From Chitinophagales bacterium (GTDB taxonomy: Bacteria > Bacteroidota > Bacteroidia > Chitinophagales > Saprospiraceae), in the NCBI GenBank assembly GCA_013298845.1, contig JAAFJN010000001.1, positions 434,001 through 498,000 of the forward strand: DNA of 64,000 nucleotides, in the 5' to 3' direction. The notes beneath the pieces are model-generated. The model was given only the letters and a program-made list of their open reading frames with translations, did no database searches and was not told where the DNA came from. Shown here piece after piece: positions 8,950 through 17,165 of this stretch. Position 1 is the first letter of the stretch, and each line of letters opens with the position of its first letter. The position numbers were made by a program, and so were the translations under genes.

Positions 8950-10191
8950 CTAAATCAGCATTCCGGCCAGCGTAGCCGATAAATAAGACGCCAGGGTTCC
9001 GGCAATCAACGCCCGGAAACCAAGTTTGGCCAGGTCGGCCCGGCGGCTGGGTTCCAGAGCACTGATACCACCCACCTGAATGCCCACGGACCCAAAATTG
9101 GCAAATCCGCAGAGGGCAAAACTCACAATTGCGAGGGTTTTGGGCGACAAAGTGCCCGCATCAATGTATTCTTTTAACTGAAGGTACGCCACAAATTCGT
9201 TGGCGACCAATTTGGTGCCCATGAGTGCACCGGCGGTCATGGATTCGTTGCCCGGAACGCCCATTACCCAGGCAAAACCGGCGAATAAAGTACCTAAAAT
9301 GGTATTCAGGCTCAAATCGGGGTAACCGGCGATGCCGCCCATTTTGCCCAATAAAAAATTCACCAAAGCAATGAGGGCCAAAAAGCCGATCAGCATCGCA
9401 GCCACATTGAGACCCACGCGCAAACCATCGGAACAACCGGCCGAAATGGCATCCACGAGGTTAGAAAACTCTTTTTTGGTTTCCAATTTTACCACACCCT
9501 GCGTTTCCGGCTGTTCGGTTTCGGGGTGCATAATTTTTGCAATGGCCAAAGCCCCCGGTGCCGCCATAATGGATGCCGCAATGAGGTACGGCGCGGGCAC
9601 CCCAAACATAATATACGTGGCCATTACCCCGCCGGCAATGCACGCAAAACTCCCCGTCATCGAAGACATTAGTTCGGAATTGGTCATGCCTTTGAGGTAG
9701 GGTTTAATCATAATTTGTGCTTCCACCTGGCCCACAAAGGCGCTGGAAATATTGCTCAGGGTTTCGGCCCCGCTCACGCGCATGATGTAGTTGAGGCCAA
9801 TGGCCAATTTTTCCACAATCCATTGCATAATGCCGAGGTAATAAAAAATATTCACGAGGCAGGCCACAAAAATAATGGTGGGAATAATTTTCATAAAAAA
9901 GATAAATCCGCTGCCCGGAAACACCGTATTGAGTTTGGTGTCATCGGCGAGTAAACCAAAAACGAATTTGGCCCCTTCGTCGGAGAAACTCAGAATTTTG
10001 GTTACTTTTTCGCCCAACCACCTGAAAATATCGCGCCCAAGGGGCACTTTAAGAATAAAAACGGCCAAAATCGCCTGTACCAATAAACCCACGCCAACGG
10101 TGCGGTAATTGATGGCTTTGCGGTTGTTCGACAACAAATACGCTACGCCCAAAATGGTGGCGATACCCAATAATCCGATCAAACGATCCAT
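8950..10191 (-). CDS. nupC: Concentrative nucleoside transporter (CNT/NupC family)
   Basis: 413 residues, a polytopic inner-membrane protein that couples nucleoside uptake to Na+ or H+. Seen: about nine hydrophobic segments; an N-terminal half with FVFGLLADD and SGFIFFMKIIPTIIFVACL; the CNT core with ETLSNISSAFVGQVEAQIMIKPYL (the GQxEAP-like substrate motif) near residue 150; and the C-terminal part with GVPGNESMTAGALMGTKLVANEFVAYLQL and ALCGFANFGSVGIQVGG, the two most conserved CNT stretches. Length equals that of the family. A promoter with both boxes lies upstream at 10246-10275. A uridine kinase gene is divergent, so import and first phosphorylation of uridine/cytidine are encoded side by side. 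Confidence 0.95.
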   Translation of the reverse strand: MDRLIGLLGIATILGVAYLLSNNRKAINYRTVGVGLLVQAILAVFILKVPLGRDIFRWLGEKVTKILSFSDEGAKFVFGLLADDTKLNTVFPGSGFIFFMKIIPTIIFVACLVNIFYYLGIMQWIVEKLAIGLNYIMRVSGAETLSNISSAFVGQVEAQIMIKPYLKGMTNSELMSSMTGSFACIAGGVMATYIMFGVPAPYLIAASIMAAPGALAIAKIMHPETEQPETQGVVKLETKKEFSNLVDAISAGCSDGLRVGLNVAAMLIGFLALIALVNFLLGKMGGIAGYPDLSLNTILGTLFAGFAWVMGVPGNESMTAGALMGTKLVANEFVAYLQLKEYIDAGTLSPKTLAIVSFALCGFANFGSVGIQVGGISALEPSRRADLAKLGFRALIAGTLASYLSATLAGMLI

Positions 10192-10245
10192 AAGTTTTAG
10201 AAAAAATGCGGCCCTGCGTGGGCGCGTTACGAATTAATTTGCGGC

Positions 10246-10275
10246 CAAAAGTACGCGAAGATGTTAGAATGACAA
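10246..10275 (-). promoter_or_regulatory. Bacteroidota-type promoter for nupC
   Basis: On the minus strand TTG (10275-10273), 19 nt, then TACTTTTG (10253-10246), matching the -33 TTG / -7 TAnnTTTG pattern of the Bacteroidota primary sigma factor. About 50 nt separate the -7 box from the start codon. Confidence 0.65.
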
Positions 10276-10284
10276 CCAATAGCG

Positions 10285-10292
10285 TAATTTTG
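10285..10292 (+). promoter_or_regulatory. Possible -7 box for udk
   Basis: TAATTTTG fits TAnnTTTG and lies about 85 nt before the udk start, in the divergent region shared with nupC. No convincing -33 TTTG is visible, so support is weak. Confidence 0.35.
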
Positions 10293-10375
10293 CCCTGCAT
10301 TTTTTTTAAAAAGTAAAAACGCAACCGCTCCCATTTTGGCAATGTTTTTACAAAAAACTATTCTCGCGCACCAAC

Positions 10376-11026
10376 ATGCAGCATTCAATGCAGGAAGAAA
10401 AAACAAATAGCCCTTACCTTATTGGCATCACCGGAGGCAGTGGTTCCGGCAAATCCACTTTTATTCGCCGTATCCGCGAAGAGTTTTCCACCGACGAAGT
10501 CTGCATCGTTTCGATGGACGACTATTATTTGCCCCGCGAAAACCAACACGTGGACGAAAAAGGCGAAAAAAACTTTGATTTGCCCAAATCATTTGACAAA
10601 AAGGCTTTTCGGCGCGATATTGAAATTTTAATGGCGGGTGGTACGGTGGAAAAACAGGAATACACCTTTAATAATCCGTTGGTAACGCCCAAAATGTTGG
10701 TGTTCAAATCGGCACCCGTGATTATTGTGGAAGGGCTGTTTGTGTTCCACTACAAAAAAATTGCGCCGATGTTTAACCTGAAAATATTCATCAGCGCCAA
10801 AGAAAATCTCAAGGTGATTCGGCGCATTTACCGCGATCAGGTGGAGCGCAATTACCCGCTGGAAGATGTGTTGTACAAATACGAACACCACGTATTGCCG
10901 TCGTTTGAACGGTTTATCGAACCTTACCGCGAATCGGCGGATATTGTCATCAACAACAACGAGCACTTTGAACACGGTTACGCCGTACTCAAAGGGTTTT
11001 TGACCGCCCAAATCAAAGGACTATGA
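10376..11026 (+). CDS. udk: Uridine kinase
   Basis: 216 residues; phosphorylates uridine and cytidine to UMP and CMP with ATP or GTP in the cytoplasm. Seen: Walker A GITGGSGSGKST (residues 17-28), the substrate-binding phrase SMDDYYLP (near 46), the acidic segment IIVEGLFVF (Walker B-like, near 118), and the lid region RRIYRDQVERNYPLEDVLYKYE (near 150) typical of uridine kinases. An alternative ATG lies 12 bp downstream (10388); either start leaves the P-loop intact. The stop overlaps the start of the next gene by 4 bp (ATGA), indicating translational coupling. It is divergent from nupC, with which it makes a salvage route. Confidence 0.93.
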   Translation: MQHSMQEEKTNSPYLIGITGGSGSGKSTFIRRIREEFSTDEVCIVSMDDYYLPRENQHVDEKGEKNFDLPKSFDKKAFRRDIEILMAGGTVEKQEYTFNNPLVTPKMLVFKSAPVIIVEGLFVFHYKKIAPMFNLKIFISAKENLKVIRRIYRDQVERNYPLEDVLYKYEHHVLPSFERFIEPYRESADIVINNNEHFEHGYAVLKGFLTAQIKGL

Positions 11027-11829
11027 AAAAAATCGCTCTGATCCTGCTGGTTTTAGCCGCGTTTACGGCGCACGCTCAGGTATTTATGCCGCCCTTCGAA
11101 AATACGGCCAATTTGGCGATGGGCGGTGCCACTGCCGGTTGGCGCGAACCCATTAACGGCGTTACCAATCCGGCGCAACTCGGCTACGCTTCCCGGCTGG
11201 GCGTATTGGCGTGGTCGGCCGTCCCTTACAGCATTGGCGGGTGGCAATCGCACGGTTTTCAGGCGTTTACGCGGTTGCCGGGTCGCAGTGGTGTCGGGCT
11301 GGATATTTTGCATTCGGGCATTGAAGGCTACACCGAGCAGCGGTTTCAGGCGGGATACGGGCGGCAACTCAGCGACAAACTGGCGTTGGGCGGCACAATC
11401 ATGGGGATGCGGGTCTCCGCTGATGAATACGGTAGCCGCACAGCCGTGAGTTTTGCGGTGGGTGTTACGGCGCAGGTATTGCCCACGGTGAGCCTGGGCG
11501 CCATGATACAAAACCCCGTTCCACAAAAAATTGACAGTTCCACCATCGCCAACCTGCTTAAAATTGGGGTGGCCTGGCAACCTTCGTCGGCCTTTGTGCT
11601 CAGCGCCGCCGTGGACAAAGACCTGGAGCGCCCGTTTCAAATGCGCGCCGGAGCCGAGTACCGCCCCAACAACACCATTCGCCTGCGACTGGGTGTGCGC
11701 AACGCGCCTGCGCGGATGGCATTTGGGGCCGGTTTTGCCTTAAAAAACGGCATTCGGATTGATTTTTGCTCCGAATGGCACCCGGTATTGGGATTAACCC
11801 CCGGCGGTATGGTCGGCTGGATTTTATAA
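11023..11829 (+). CDS. PorV/PorQ-like outer membrane beta-barrel protein
   Basis: 268 residues with a signal peptide ending AAFTAHAQ (about residue 19). The mature start, NTANLAMGGATAGWREPINGVTNPAQLG, is the signature of the PorV/PorQ (OmpP1/FadL-like) family: the GGA phrase and the NPA phrase form the hatch region. The rest alternates glycine/aromatic barrel strands (GLDILHSGIEGYTEQRFQAGYG, LGVRNAPARMAFGAGF). PorV and PorQ act with the type IX secretion system, and T9SS cargo is encoded elsewhere in the window (40041-43034 and 43811-45862). Which paralogue this is cannot be decided; it is rather short. The start overlaps the udk stop by 4 bp, an odd pairing with a cytoplasmic kinase. Confidence 0.75.
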   Translation: MKKIALILLVLAAFTAHAQVFMPPFENTANLAMGGATAGWREPINGVTNPAQLGYASRLGVLAWSAVPYSIGGWQSHGFQAFTRLPGRSGVGLDILHSGIEGYTEQRFQAGYGRQLSDKLALGGTIMGMRVSADEYGSRTAVSFAVGVTAQVLPTVSLGAMIQNPVPQKIDSSTIANLLKIGVAWQPSSAFVLSAAVDKDLERPFQMRAGAEYRPNNTIRLRLGVRNAPARMAFGAGFALKNGIRIDFCSEWHPVLGLTPGGMVGWIL

Positions 11830-11843
11830 ACTTTTTTAACCAC

Positions 11844-12584
11844 ATGGCAGCATCCGTAGAAATAACCACGACCCAAAACGTTACCATCGAGTACGAACTG
11901 GCCCGCCTGCGCGACCGAATGATCGCCTTTGCGCTGGATATGTCCATTGTGACGGTGGGGTATGTTATTATATTTTTGGCCTTTTCGTCCCTGTTCGACC
12001 GCCTCAACCAATGGTGGGCCATTTTTATGAGCATTAGCGCGATTGTGGGGTATTTTTTATACCACATTATTTCGGAGGTGGTTTTTAACGGGCAAACGCT
12101 CGGCAAACGTGCGACCAATTGCAAAGTGGTGCGCCTCGATGGAAAAGAGCCGCAATGGAGCGATGTGGTGCTGCGGGCCATGCTGCAACTGGTGGATGTG
12201 TTTAGCACCGGCGGTGTCATCGGGATTATTTTGGTCAAAACCACCCCGCGTATGCAACGCCTCGGCGATATGGCGGCCAATACGGCGGTGATCCGGTTGC
12301 GCAGCAGTTTTAACCGGTTTACCCTCGGCGAAATCCTCAATATTGCCACCGCTTCCACGTACGCGCCGCAGTACCCGCAAGTGCGCACCCTCACCGAAAA
12401 CGACATGATTTTGATCAAAACCGTGCTGGCCCGGTACCAAAAATACCCCAACGAAGCCCACGCCACGGCCATTGATGTCCTCAGCGACCGGCTGATGAAA
12501 TTGTTAGACATTACAACCATTCCTGCAACCCGGCTCGAATTTTTAAAGACTCTTTTGCGCGATTACATAGTACTAACCCGTTAA
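11844..12584 (+). CDS. RDD family membrane protein
   Basis: 246 residues from ATG 11844, chosen because it begins 14 bp after the previous stop and matches the usual short RDD N-terminus. The family signature is clear: ARLRDRMIAFALDMSIV (R-x-x-D at about 24-27), two or three transmembrane helices (about 30-75 and 105-125), and NGQTLGKRATNCKVVRLDG followed by PRMQRLGDMAANTAVIR (the RDD C-terminal motif LGD). The last 100 residues are a soluble tail, longer than in minimal RDD proteins. RDD proteins are integral inner-membrane proteins; a few have been linked to cation/H+ exchange, but no specific function can be assigned here. Confidence 0.88.
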   Translation: MAASVEITTTQNVTIEYELARLRDRMIAFALDMSIVTVGYVIIFLAFSSLFDRLNQWWAIFMSISAIVGYFLYHIISEVVFNGQTLGKRATNCKVVRLDGKEPQWSDVVLRAMLQLVDVFSTGGVIGIILVKTTPRMQRLGDMAANTAVIRLRSSFNRFTLGEILNIATASTYAPQYPQVRTLTENDMILIKTVLARYQKYPNEAHATAIDVLSDRLMKLLDITTIPATRLEFLKTLLRDYIVLTR

Positions 12585-12628
12585 CATTTTCAAAACGACG
12601 TTAACATTTTGAAAACCGAAGGCGCAAA

Positions 12629-12662
12629 TTTGGCGGTTTGCGGTTTGGTTTTGCTACTTTTG
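12629..12662 (+). promoter_or_regulatory. Bacteroidota-type promoter for the DUF1599 gene
   Basis: TTTG (12629-12632), 22 nt, TACTTTTG (12655-12662). The box ends 8 nt before ATG 12671, which predicts an almost leaderless mRNA and supports that start codon over upstream non-ATG choices. Confidence 0.65.
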
Positions 12663-12670
12663 CCCTCGAA

Positions 12671-13201
12671 ATGCAGCAAACGCTCCACGAATTTAACGGT
12701 GTCATTGACCAATGTCGCACCCTTTTTATTGCCAAAACAAAAGACTATGGCACGGCTTGGCGGATACTCCGACCACGCAGTATTACCGATCAATTGTACA
12801 TCAAAGCCTCGCGGATTCGCAGCATTGAGGAAAAAGGCGTGCAAAAAGTGGGTGATACCATTGCCTCGGAGTTTATCGGGTTGGTGAATTACAGTATTTT
12901 GGCGCTCATTCAACTCGAACTGCCCGAAACGGCCTCGCTCGAATTACCCGCCGAAGAAGTTGCCGTATTGTACGACAAACAAGTGGCCGAAAACATTCGC
13001 CTGCTGCAAGCCAAAAACCACGACTACGGTGAAGCCTGGCGGCTGATGCGCGTGAGCAGCATGACCGACCTGATTTTGCAAAAATTATTGAGAATCAAAC
13101 AAATAGAAGATAACGACGGCGCAACCCTCGTCTCCGAAGGCCTCGAAGCCAATTACCGGGACATTATTAACTACGCCGTATTCGCACTGATTAAATTATG
13201 A
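12671..13201 (+). CDS. DUF1599 protein made of two tandem repeats
   Basis: 176 residues from ATG 12671. The protein is an internal duplication: KDYGTAWRILR at about 26-36 is matched by HDYGEAWRLMR at about 115-125, each followed by a helix with K-x-x-RI (IKASRIRSIEEKG, LQKLLRIKQIEDND) and ending in NYSILALIQL / NYAVFALIKL. DUF1599 is a Bacteroidota family of helical proteins in the MazG/nucleotide-pyrophosphohydrolase style; its biochemical function is not established. The gene has its own promoter and its stop overlaps the next start by 4 bp (ATGA), so it is translationally coupled to the DoxX-like membrane protein. Confidence 0.88.
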   Translation: MQQTLHEFNGVIDQCRTLFIAKTKDYGTAWRILRPRSITDQLYIKASRIRSIEEKGVQKVGDTIASEFIGLVNYSILALIQLELPETASLELPAEEVAVLYDKQVAENIRLLQAKNHDYGEAWRLMRVSSMTDLILQKLLRIKQIEDNDGATLVSEGLEANYRDIINYAVFALIKL

Positions 13202-14715
13202 CTTCGTTACCCACGTTATTAATCACTTTTGCGGTGATTGGAGGTGTTTTAACCCTCCTGACCCGCCGCCAATCCAATAACCTCCTGATGAGCTTTCTCC
13301 AATATTTCTGCGGAGTATGGTTCATTTTTTCGGGTTTGGTAAAAGCCGTTGACCCCATCGGGACGGCCTACAAAATGGAAGATTATTTTGTTCAGTTTGA
13401 AAGCACTTTTGCCGGATTACAGAACTTTTTTAACGGGCTGGCCCCGCTCTTCCCGGCTTTATCCAAACAAAGCACCGGATTTTCCATTTTTATGGTGACC
13501 CTCGAAATTGTACTCGGGGCCATGTTGATGATTGGTTACCGCCGCAAACTGACGGCGTGGTTGTTTTTCCTCATTGTGGTATTTTTTACCCTGCTCACGG
13601 GTTTTACGTTCCTCACGGGTTACGTTCCTTCGGAGGCCAATTTCTTCGATTTTGCCAAATGGGGACCTTATATCAAAACCCAAATGCGCGTAACCGATTG
13701 CGGTTGTTTCGGCGATTTTATCAAATTAGACCCGCGCATTTCGTTTTATAAAGACCTCGGCCTGATGATTCCGGCCATTTTGTTCCTGTTCCGCTCCAAG
13801 TGGATGCACCAACTGCTCCAACCTCGCCAAGGGCTGATTGTGGGTGCCTTAACGGTCGCTACCCTTTGGTTCTGCTGCCACAACACCTACCTCAACCTCC
13901 CGATGGTAGATTTCCGTCCGTTCAAAATTGGCAATAATATCCGCCAGATGAAGGAAACCGAAGCCGAAGCGCGCAGCAACGTGCAAATCATCGGTTGGGT
14001 CATGGAAAACACCAACACCGGCGAAGTAGCCACGTACATGGAGCCGGATAACCCACCCAAAATCACGTATTTCAAAACGTACCCCAAAGACCAGGGCTGG
14101 AAGGTAAAAGACCAGATCAAAACCGATCCGTTCATTGAAAAAGACGGCCAAAAAATCACGGTTACCGAAACCAAAGTGAGTGATTTTGCGGTAGAAGACG
14201 CCGAAAACAACGAAGTCGGTGAAGATATTTTGGGTGAACCCGGTTACAGCCTCATGATTGTGGCGTACCACCTCGAAGGGGACATGGAAAAAGAGACCTA
14301 CACGGTGCAGGACACGGTTTGGGCTTCGGATACCATTCGGGTTAACGCCGATTCGGTGACCATTGGCAAAAAATTTGTTTCCGTGCAATCCCGCCAGGAA
14401 TCCCGCGAAATATTCGTTCCCGAAGCGGCTTTTGGTGCTTTGTTTAAAGATAAAGTAAATCCCGCCGCGGCAGCCGTGCAAAAAGCCGGTTGGAAAACCT
14501 ACGCCATTACCACCATTGCGGACGGCGAAAAAGGTTTGGGTCTGCGTACCAAAACGGGCGCTACGTATCCGTTCTACCGCGCCGACGAGAAGTTGCTCAA
14601 AACGATTATCCGGGCTAATCCGGGTTTTGTGATCCTCAAAGACGGCGTTGTGCTGGGCATGTACCACCACCGCCACCTGCCCACGGGCGAGGAGATTTTG
14701 GCAAAATTTAAATAA
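13198..14715 (+). CDS. BT_3928-like membrane protein with N-terminal DoxX domain
   Basis: 505 residues. The first about 210 residues carry five to six hydrophobic helices, including FSGLVKAVDPIGTAYKMEDYF and the loop RVTDCGCFGDFIKLDPRISFYKDLGLMI with its paired cysteines (CGC), which is typical of DoxX/MauE-like quinone-linked membrane proteins in Bacteroidota. The C-terminal about 280 residues are soluble and acidic (ENTNTGEVATYMEPDNPPKI and onward) and should lie in the periplasm; the end resembles a thioredoxin-like fold but no CxxC is present. The function is unknown; family members are conserved across the phylum. It follows the DUF1599 gene with a 4-bp overlap and ends at an intrinsic terminator. 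Confidence 0.82.
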   Translation: MTSLPTLLITFAVIGGVLTLLTRRQSNNLLMSFLQYFCGVWFIFSGLVKAVDPIGTAYKMEDYFVQFESTFAGLQNFFNGLAPLFPALSKQSTGFSIFMVTLEIVLGAMLMIGYRRKLTAWLFFLIVVFFTLLTGFTFLTGYVPSEANFFDFAKWGPYIKTQMRVTDCGCFGDFIKLDPRISFYKDLGLMIPAILFLFRSKWMHQLLQPRQGLIVGALTVATLWFCCHNTYLNLPMVDFRPFKIGNNIRQMKETEAEARSNVQIIGWVMENTNTGEVATYMEPDNPPKITYFKTYPKDQGWKVKDQIKTDPFIEKDGQKITVTETKVSDFAVEDAENNEVGEDILGEPGYSLMIVAYHLEGDMEKETYTVQDTVWASDTIRVNADSVTIGKKFVSVQSRQESREIFVPEAAFGALFKDKVNPAAAAVQKAGWKTYAITTIADGEKGLGLRTKTGATYPFYRADEKLLKTIIRANPGFVILKDGVVLGMYHHRHLPTGEEILAKFK

Positions 14716-14736
14716 GGTTTTGCCTGTTTTTTCAGG

Positions 14737-14774
14737 AAAAAGCCATCCCGACGGTTTGTTGGGGTGGCTTTTTT
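14737..14774 (+). terminator. Intrinsic terminator after the DoxX-like gene
   Basis: AAGCCATCCC (14740-14749) pairs with GGGGTGGCTT (14761-14770) across an 11-nt loop, one G-T pair included, and is followed by T (to 14774). It is flanked on the left by an A run, so it could work on both strands, serving also the convergent hydrolase gene. Confidence 0.85.
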
Positions 14775-14911
14775 GATTGGGGGGAAGTTATCAATGCCCC
14801 GGCGGGCAAAAACTTCAAAAATCTTACATCGGGGTTCTTCAATTAAAAAAAAACACGGGTCGTTGCACAAATTATCGGGTATGTAGCCGCACGGCCGTGC
14901 GGTCATACGAT

Positions 14912-15670
14912 TTATCGTAAAAAATGGGCTATTGCTTCCGTTAATTCGCGGGGTTTATCGGCGTGTACCCAGTGCCCTGCGCCCTCAATCGTTACCAATT
15001 GCGCCTGTGGAAACAATTGTAATATATCGGGCCATTCTTCGTCGCGGATATAATCGGATTTGCTGCCCCGGATAAACAAAGTGGGTTTATCAAATGGCGG
15101 GCCGCTCACCGGGGCCAATATGTTTTGGTAATCGCGGTGCAGGGTGTCCAGGTTCATTTTCCAGGTGTATTTGCCCTCCGCGCTGCGCGTGATGTTTTTT
15201 AACAAAAATTGCAGGGTTCCGTAATCATTGATGCGTTCGGCCAAAAACTGTTCGGCATCTTGTCGGGTCTGAACGGTATCGAGCGGAAGTCCCAGCAGCG
15301 CGTCAAAAATGCCGTCGTGGTTGCTCATGGAAAGCCCGGGGGCCATGTCCACCACGATCAATTTATCCACCATGTCGGGGTAATGCATGGCCATCTGCAT
15401 GGCCACTTTTCCGCCCATCGAATGGCCCATAAGGGTGGCCTGGAACATCCAGCGGGCCTCCATAAACGCTGCCAGATCGTCGGCCATTTCCGGGTAGGAA
15501 TGAGTGGCAGTGTGCGGCGAGCGGCCGTGGTTCCGCAAATCGGGGGTGACAATGAGGTGTTGCTCCGACAAGGTTTTGGCGATGGTTTGCCAATTATCGG
15601 AGAACCCAAATAAACCGTGCAAAATGATGACGGGTGCGCCTTGCCCGAATTCTCTCGAAAAAAGTTCCAA
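14912..15670 (-). CDS. Alpha/beta hydrolase, YbfF-like esterase
   Basis: 252 residues, cytoplasmic, no signal peptide. It matches the YbfF/abhydrolase pattern: the oxyanion phrase LHGLFGFSDNW (about 18-28), RNHGRSPH after strand 4, the nucleophile elbow GHSMGGK (Ser near residue 84) and the terminal catalytic His in EGAGHWVHADKP (near 236). The acid is probably in RGSKSDYI (near 202). The start EREFG-type sequence MELFSREFGQGAPVIILHG is a typical beginning. Esterase activity on short acyl or thioester substrates is likely; the true substrate is unknown. It is a single gene, convergent with the DoxX-like gene. Confidence 0.88.
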   Translation of the reverse strand: MELFSREFGQGAPVIILHGLFGFSDNWQTIAKTLSEQHLIVTPDLRNHGRSPHTATHSYPEMADDLAAFMEARWMFQATLMGHSMGGKVAMQMAMHYPDMVDKLIVVDMAPGLSMSNHDGIFDALLGLPLDTVQTRQDAEQFLAERINDYGTLQFLLKNITRSAEGKYTWKMNLDTLHRDYQNILAPVSGPPFDKPTLFIRGSKSDYIRDEEWPDILQLFPQAQLVTIEGAGHWVHADKPRELTEAIAHFLR

Positions 15671-15692
15671 ATTTTATAACGTATTTAAGGGA

Positions 15693-15700
15693 CAAAAGTA
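15693..15700 (-). promoter_or_regulatory. Possible -7 box for the esterase gene
   Basis: On the minus strand TACTTTTG, 22 nt before the start codon, fits TAnnTTTG. No clear -33 TTG is seen at the expected distance. Confidence 0.4.
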
Positions 15701-15782
15701 GTGGATACCGAAAAATATTCGCGAACAGTGCCGCAAACTATTTTTATTTTAACAAAACAAACTGAAATAAAAACTGTTTCCT

Positions 15783-15790
15783 TATTTTTG
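15783..15790 (+). promoter_or_regulatory. Possible -7 box for the MerR-type gene
   Basis: TATTTTTG fits TAnnTTTG and lies 107 nt before the MerR start. The region upstream is very AT-rich and has no good -33 TTTG. Confidence 0.3.
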
Positions 15791-15897
15791 CCGTTGATTG
15801 TCCAGCGGCAACTTCATTACACAAATACTTATTACAAATTTTGCACTAAGTTACACCATTAGTTATCGCTTTTCAATCCGTGCATATAGCAAATACC

Positions 15898-16788
15898 ATG
15901 GCTATCTATTCTATCCGGGATTTAGAAAAACTCACCGGAATCAAGAAACATACCATACGCATATGGGAGCAGCGGTATAATATTATCACGCCGAAGCGGA
16001 CGGATACTAATATACGCTACTACACAGACGACGAGCTCCGTCTTCTGTTCAATATCGCTTTGCTTAATCGCAACGGATATAAGATAAATAAACTGGCCAA
16101 AATGACCAAAGAGGAAATTGCGGCCATTGTTGACCAGGTCTCTAACCGAAATGAAGGCAGCAGCGCCAAAATTGATGCGCTTACGCTGGCCATGCTTAAT
16201 TTAGATGAACGGGGCTTCGAGCGCATTTTTGCCGCCAGCGTTGAAGAACGCGGTTTTGAGCAAACGATGGTGTACCTCATTTACCCATTGCTCGAAAACC
16301 TGAAGGCACTTTGGATTACCCGAAGCATCAATCCGGCGCACGAAAAGTTTATTACGCACCTTATCCGCCGCAAACTGCTGCGCGCCATTGACGAAGAAGG
16401 GCTGGAAGATGACCGCGAATCACAACCTTTCGTGTTGTTTTTGCCGGAAGGCGAATCGCAGGAGTTGACCTTGTTATTTGTGTATTTTCTGCTCCGCCAA
16501 CGCGGATTTCGGGTTATTTACCTCGGCGGTTATACCTCCCTTAATGATCTCCGGGACGCCTGCTCGGCCGTGCCACCCGGTTATGTCTTTTCCATTATTG
16601 ACAATCCGCTACCGCGCCAATCCGTTCAAAATTACATCAATCAGGCGGCTATTTCGGCCCAAAAGAACCGCGTATTACTCACCGGTTCACAATTGGCCCA
16701 ACACCGCGACACCCTGGTTATGCCCGATAACGTGTCGGTCCTTGATGGCTTAAGCGACACCTTGTCGTTTTTGGAGCGCATTAAATAA
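15898..16788 (+). CDS. MerR-family regulator with degenerate cobalamin-binding domain
   Basis: 296 residues from ATG 15898 (start of the MerR helix-turn-helix IRDLEKLTGIKKHTIRIWEQRY; a GTG 18 bp upstream is an alternative). Residues 1-75 are the winged DNA-binding domain with the RIWEQRY wing typical of the CarH/LitR subgroup. Residues 90-165 align with the helical B12 cap and 175-296 with the Rossmann B12 domain. Compared with CarH (W-x9-EH, an upper ligand His next to the Trp, and a lower ligand His in GEQHDLG), this protein has W139-I140, E149-K150 and GESQELT with Gln188, so all three histidines are absent. A light/B12 switch is therefore unlikely; the ligand, if any, is unknown. No carotenoid genes are nearby. 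Confidence 0.85.
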   Translation: MAIYSIRDLEKLTGIKKHTIRIWEQRYNIITPKRTDTNIRYYTDDELRLLFNIALLNRNGYKINKLAKMTKEEIAAIVDQVSNRNEGSSAKIDALTLAMLNLDERGFERIFAASVEERGFEQTMVYLIYPLLENLKALWITRSINPAHEKFITHLIRRKLLRAIDEEGLEDDRESQPFVLFLPEGESQELTLLFVYFLLRQRGFRVIYLGGYTSLNDLRDACSAVPPGYVFSIIDNPLPRQSVQNYINQAAISAQKNRVLLTGSQLAQHRDTLVMPDNVSVLDGLSDTLSFLERIK

Positions 16789-16887
16789 AAACGCGCTCTG
16801 TTATTTTCCACGGTATATTTAGCATTATTTACGTGCCAAGTCGGTTCTTTTTAAGAAATATCCACGGCTGGTTTATGGTCGATCCAT

Positions 16888-16933
16888 AAAAAAAGAGGCA
16901 GTTCAGGCACCCGGCCGAACTACCTCTTTTTTT
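16888..16933. terminator. Bidirectional intrinsic terminator
   Basis: Seven A, then GAGGCAGTTC, a 12-nt loop, GAACTACCTC and seven T. Arms are 16888-16904 and 16917-16933 with one mismatch. The A and T runs allow use on both strands: for the MerR gene on the plus strand and possibly for readthrough from the minus-strand gene ending at 17163. Confidence 0.9.
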
Positions 16934-17047
16934 ACCAATATGGCAAGCCCGTAGATTCCTACTGAAAGACAAAGCCACTGAGCCTTTTTGAAGGTCTTAG
17001 CGGTTTGGGGCGCTTTTGGCAAATGTCTTTTGTCCAAAATCCGAGTC

Positions 17048-17096
17048 GCTTTGAGATGTCATCCACTCCGTTCCTCCGGGATGCACATCTCGTCGC
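17048..17096 (+). repeat. 48-bp palindromic repeat element, copy A
   Basis: Starts GCTTTGAGATGTCATC and ends GATGCACATCTCGTCGC; the arms GAGATGT and ACATCTC can form a hairpin with a bulge. Two further copies are at 24873-24921 (inverted) and 25020-25067. The 374-nt gap in which it lies also holds a terminator and a GTCTAA array but no gene. Confidence 0.8.
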
Positions 17097-17118
17097 TGTA
17101 CACGCCACAACGGGCAAA

Positions 17119-17165
17119 GTCTTTTGTCTAAGGTCTTCCGTCTAAGGTCTAAGGTCTAAAACCTA
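17119..17165. repeat. Degenerate GTCTAAnGTCT array (copy 2)
   Basis: About four units (GTCTTTTGTCTAAGGTCT and variants) run up to and include the stop codon (17163-17165) of the minus-strand gene. A stray partial unit, ATGTCTTTTGTCC, occurs at about 17024-17036. Confidence 0.7.

Noticed and set aside
11600-12520. Minus-strand frame of 306 codons opposite the PorV-like and RDD genes
   Set aside because: It spans two real genes and their junction, with no recognisable domain.
17119-17165. The GTCTAA arrays as a CRISPR or ordinary microsatellite
   Set aside because: Units are about 11 nt, degenerate and without spacers, so they are not CRISPR; they are kept as a repeat family because of their shared position at stop codons.
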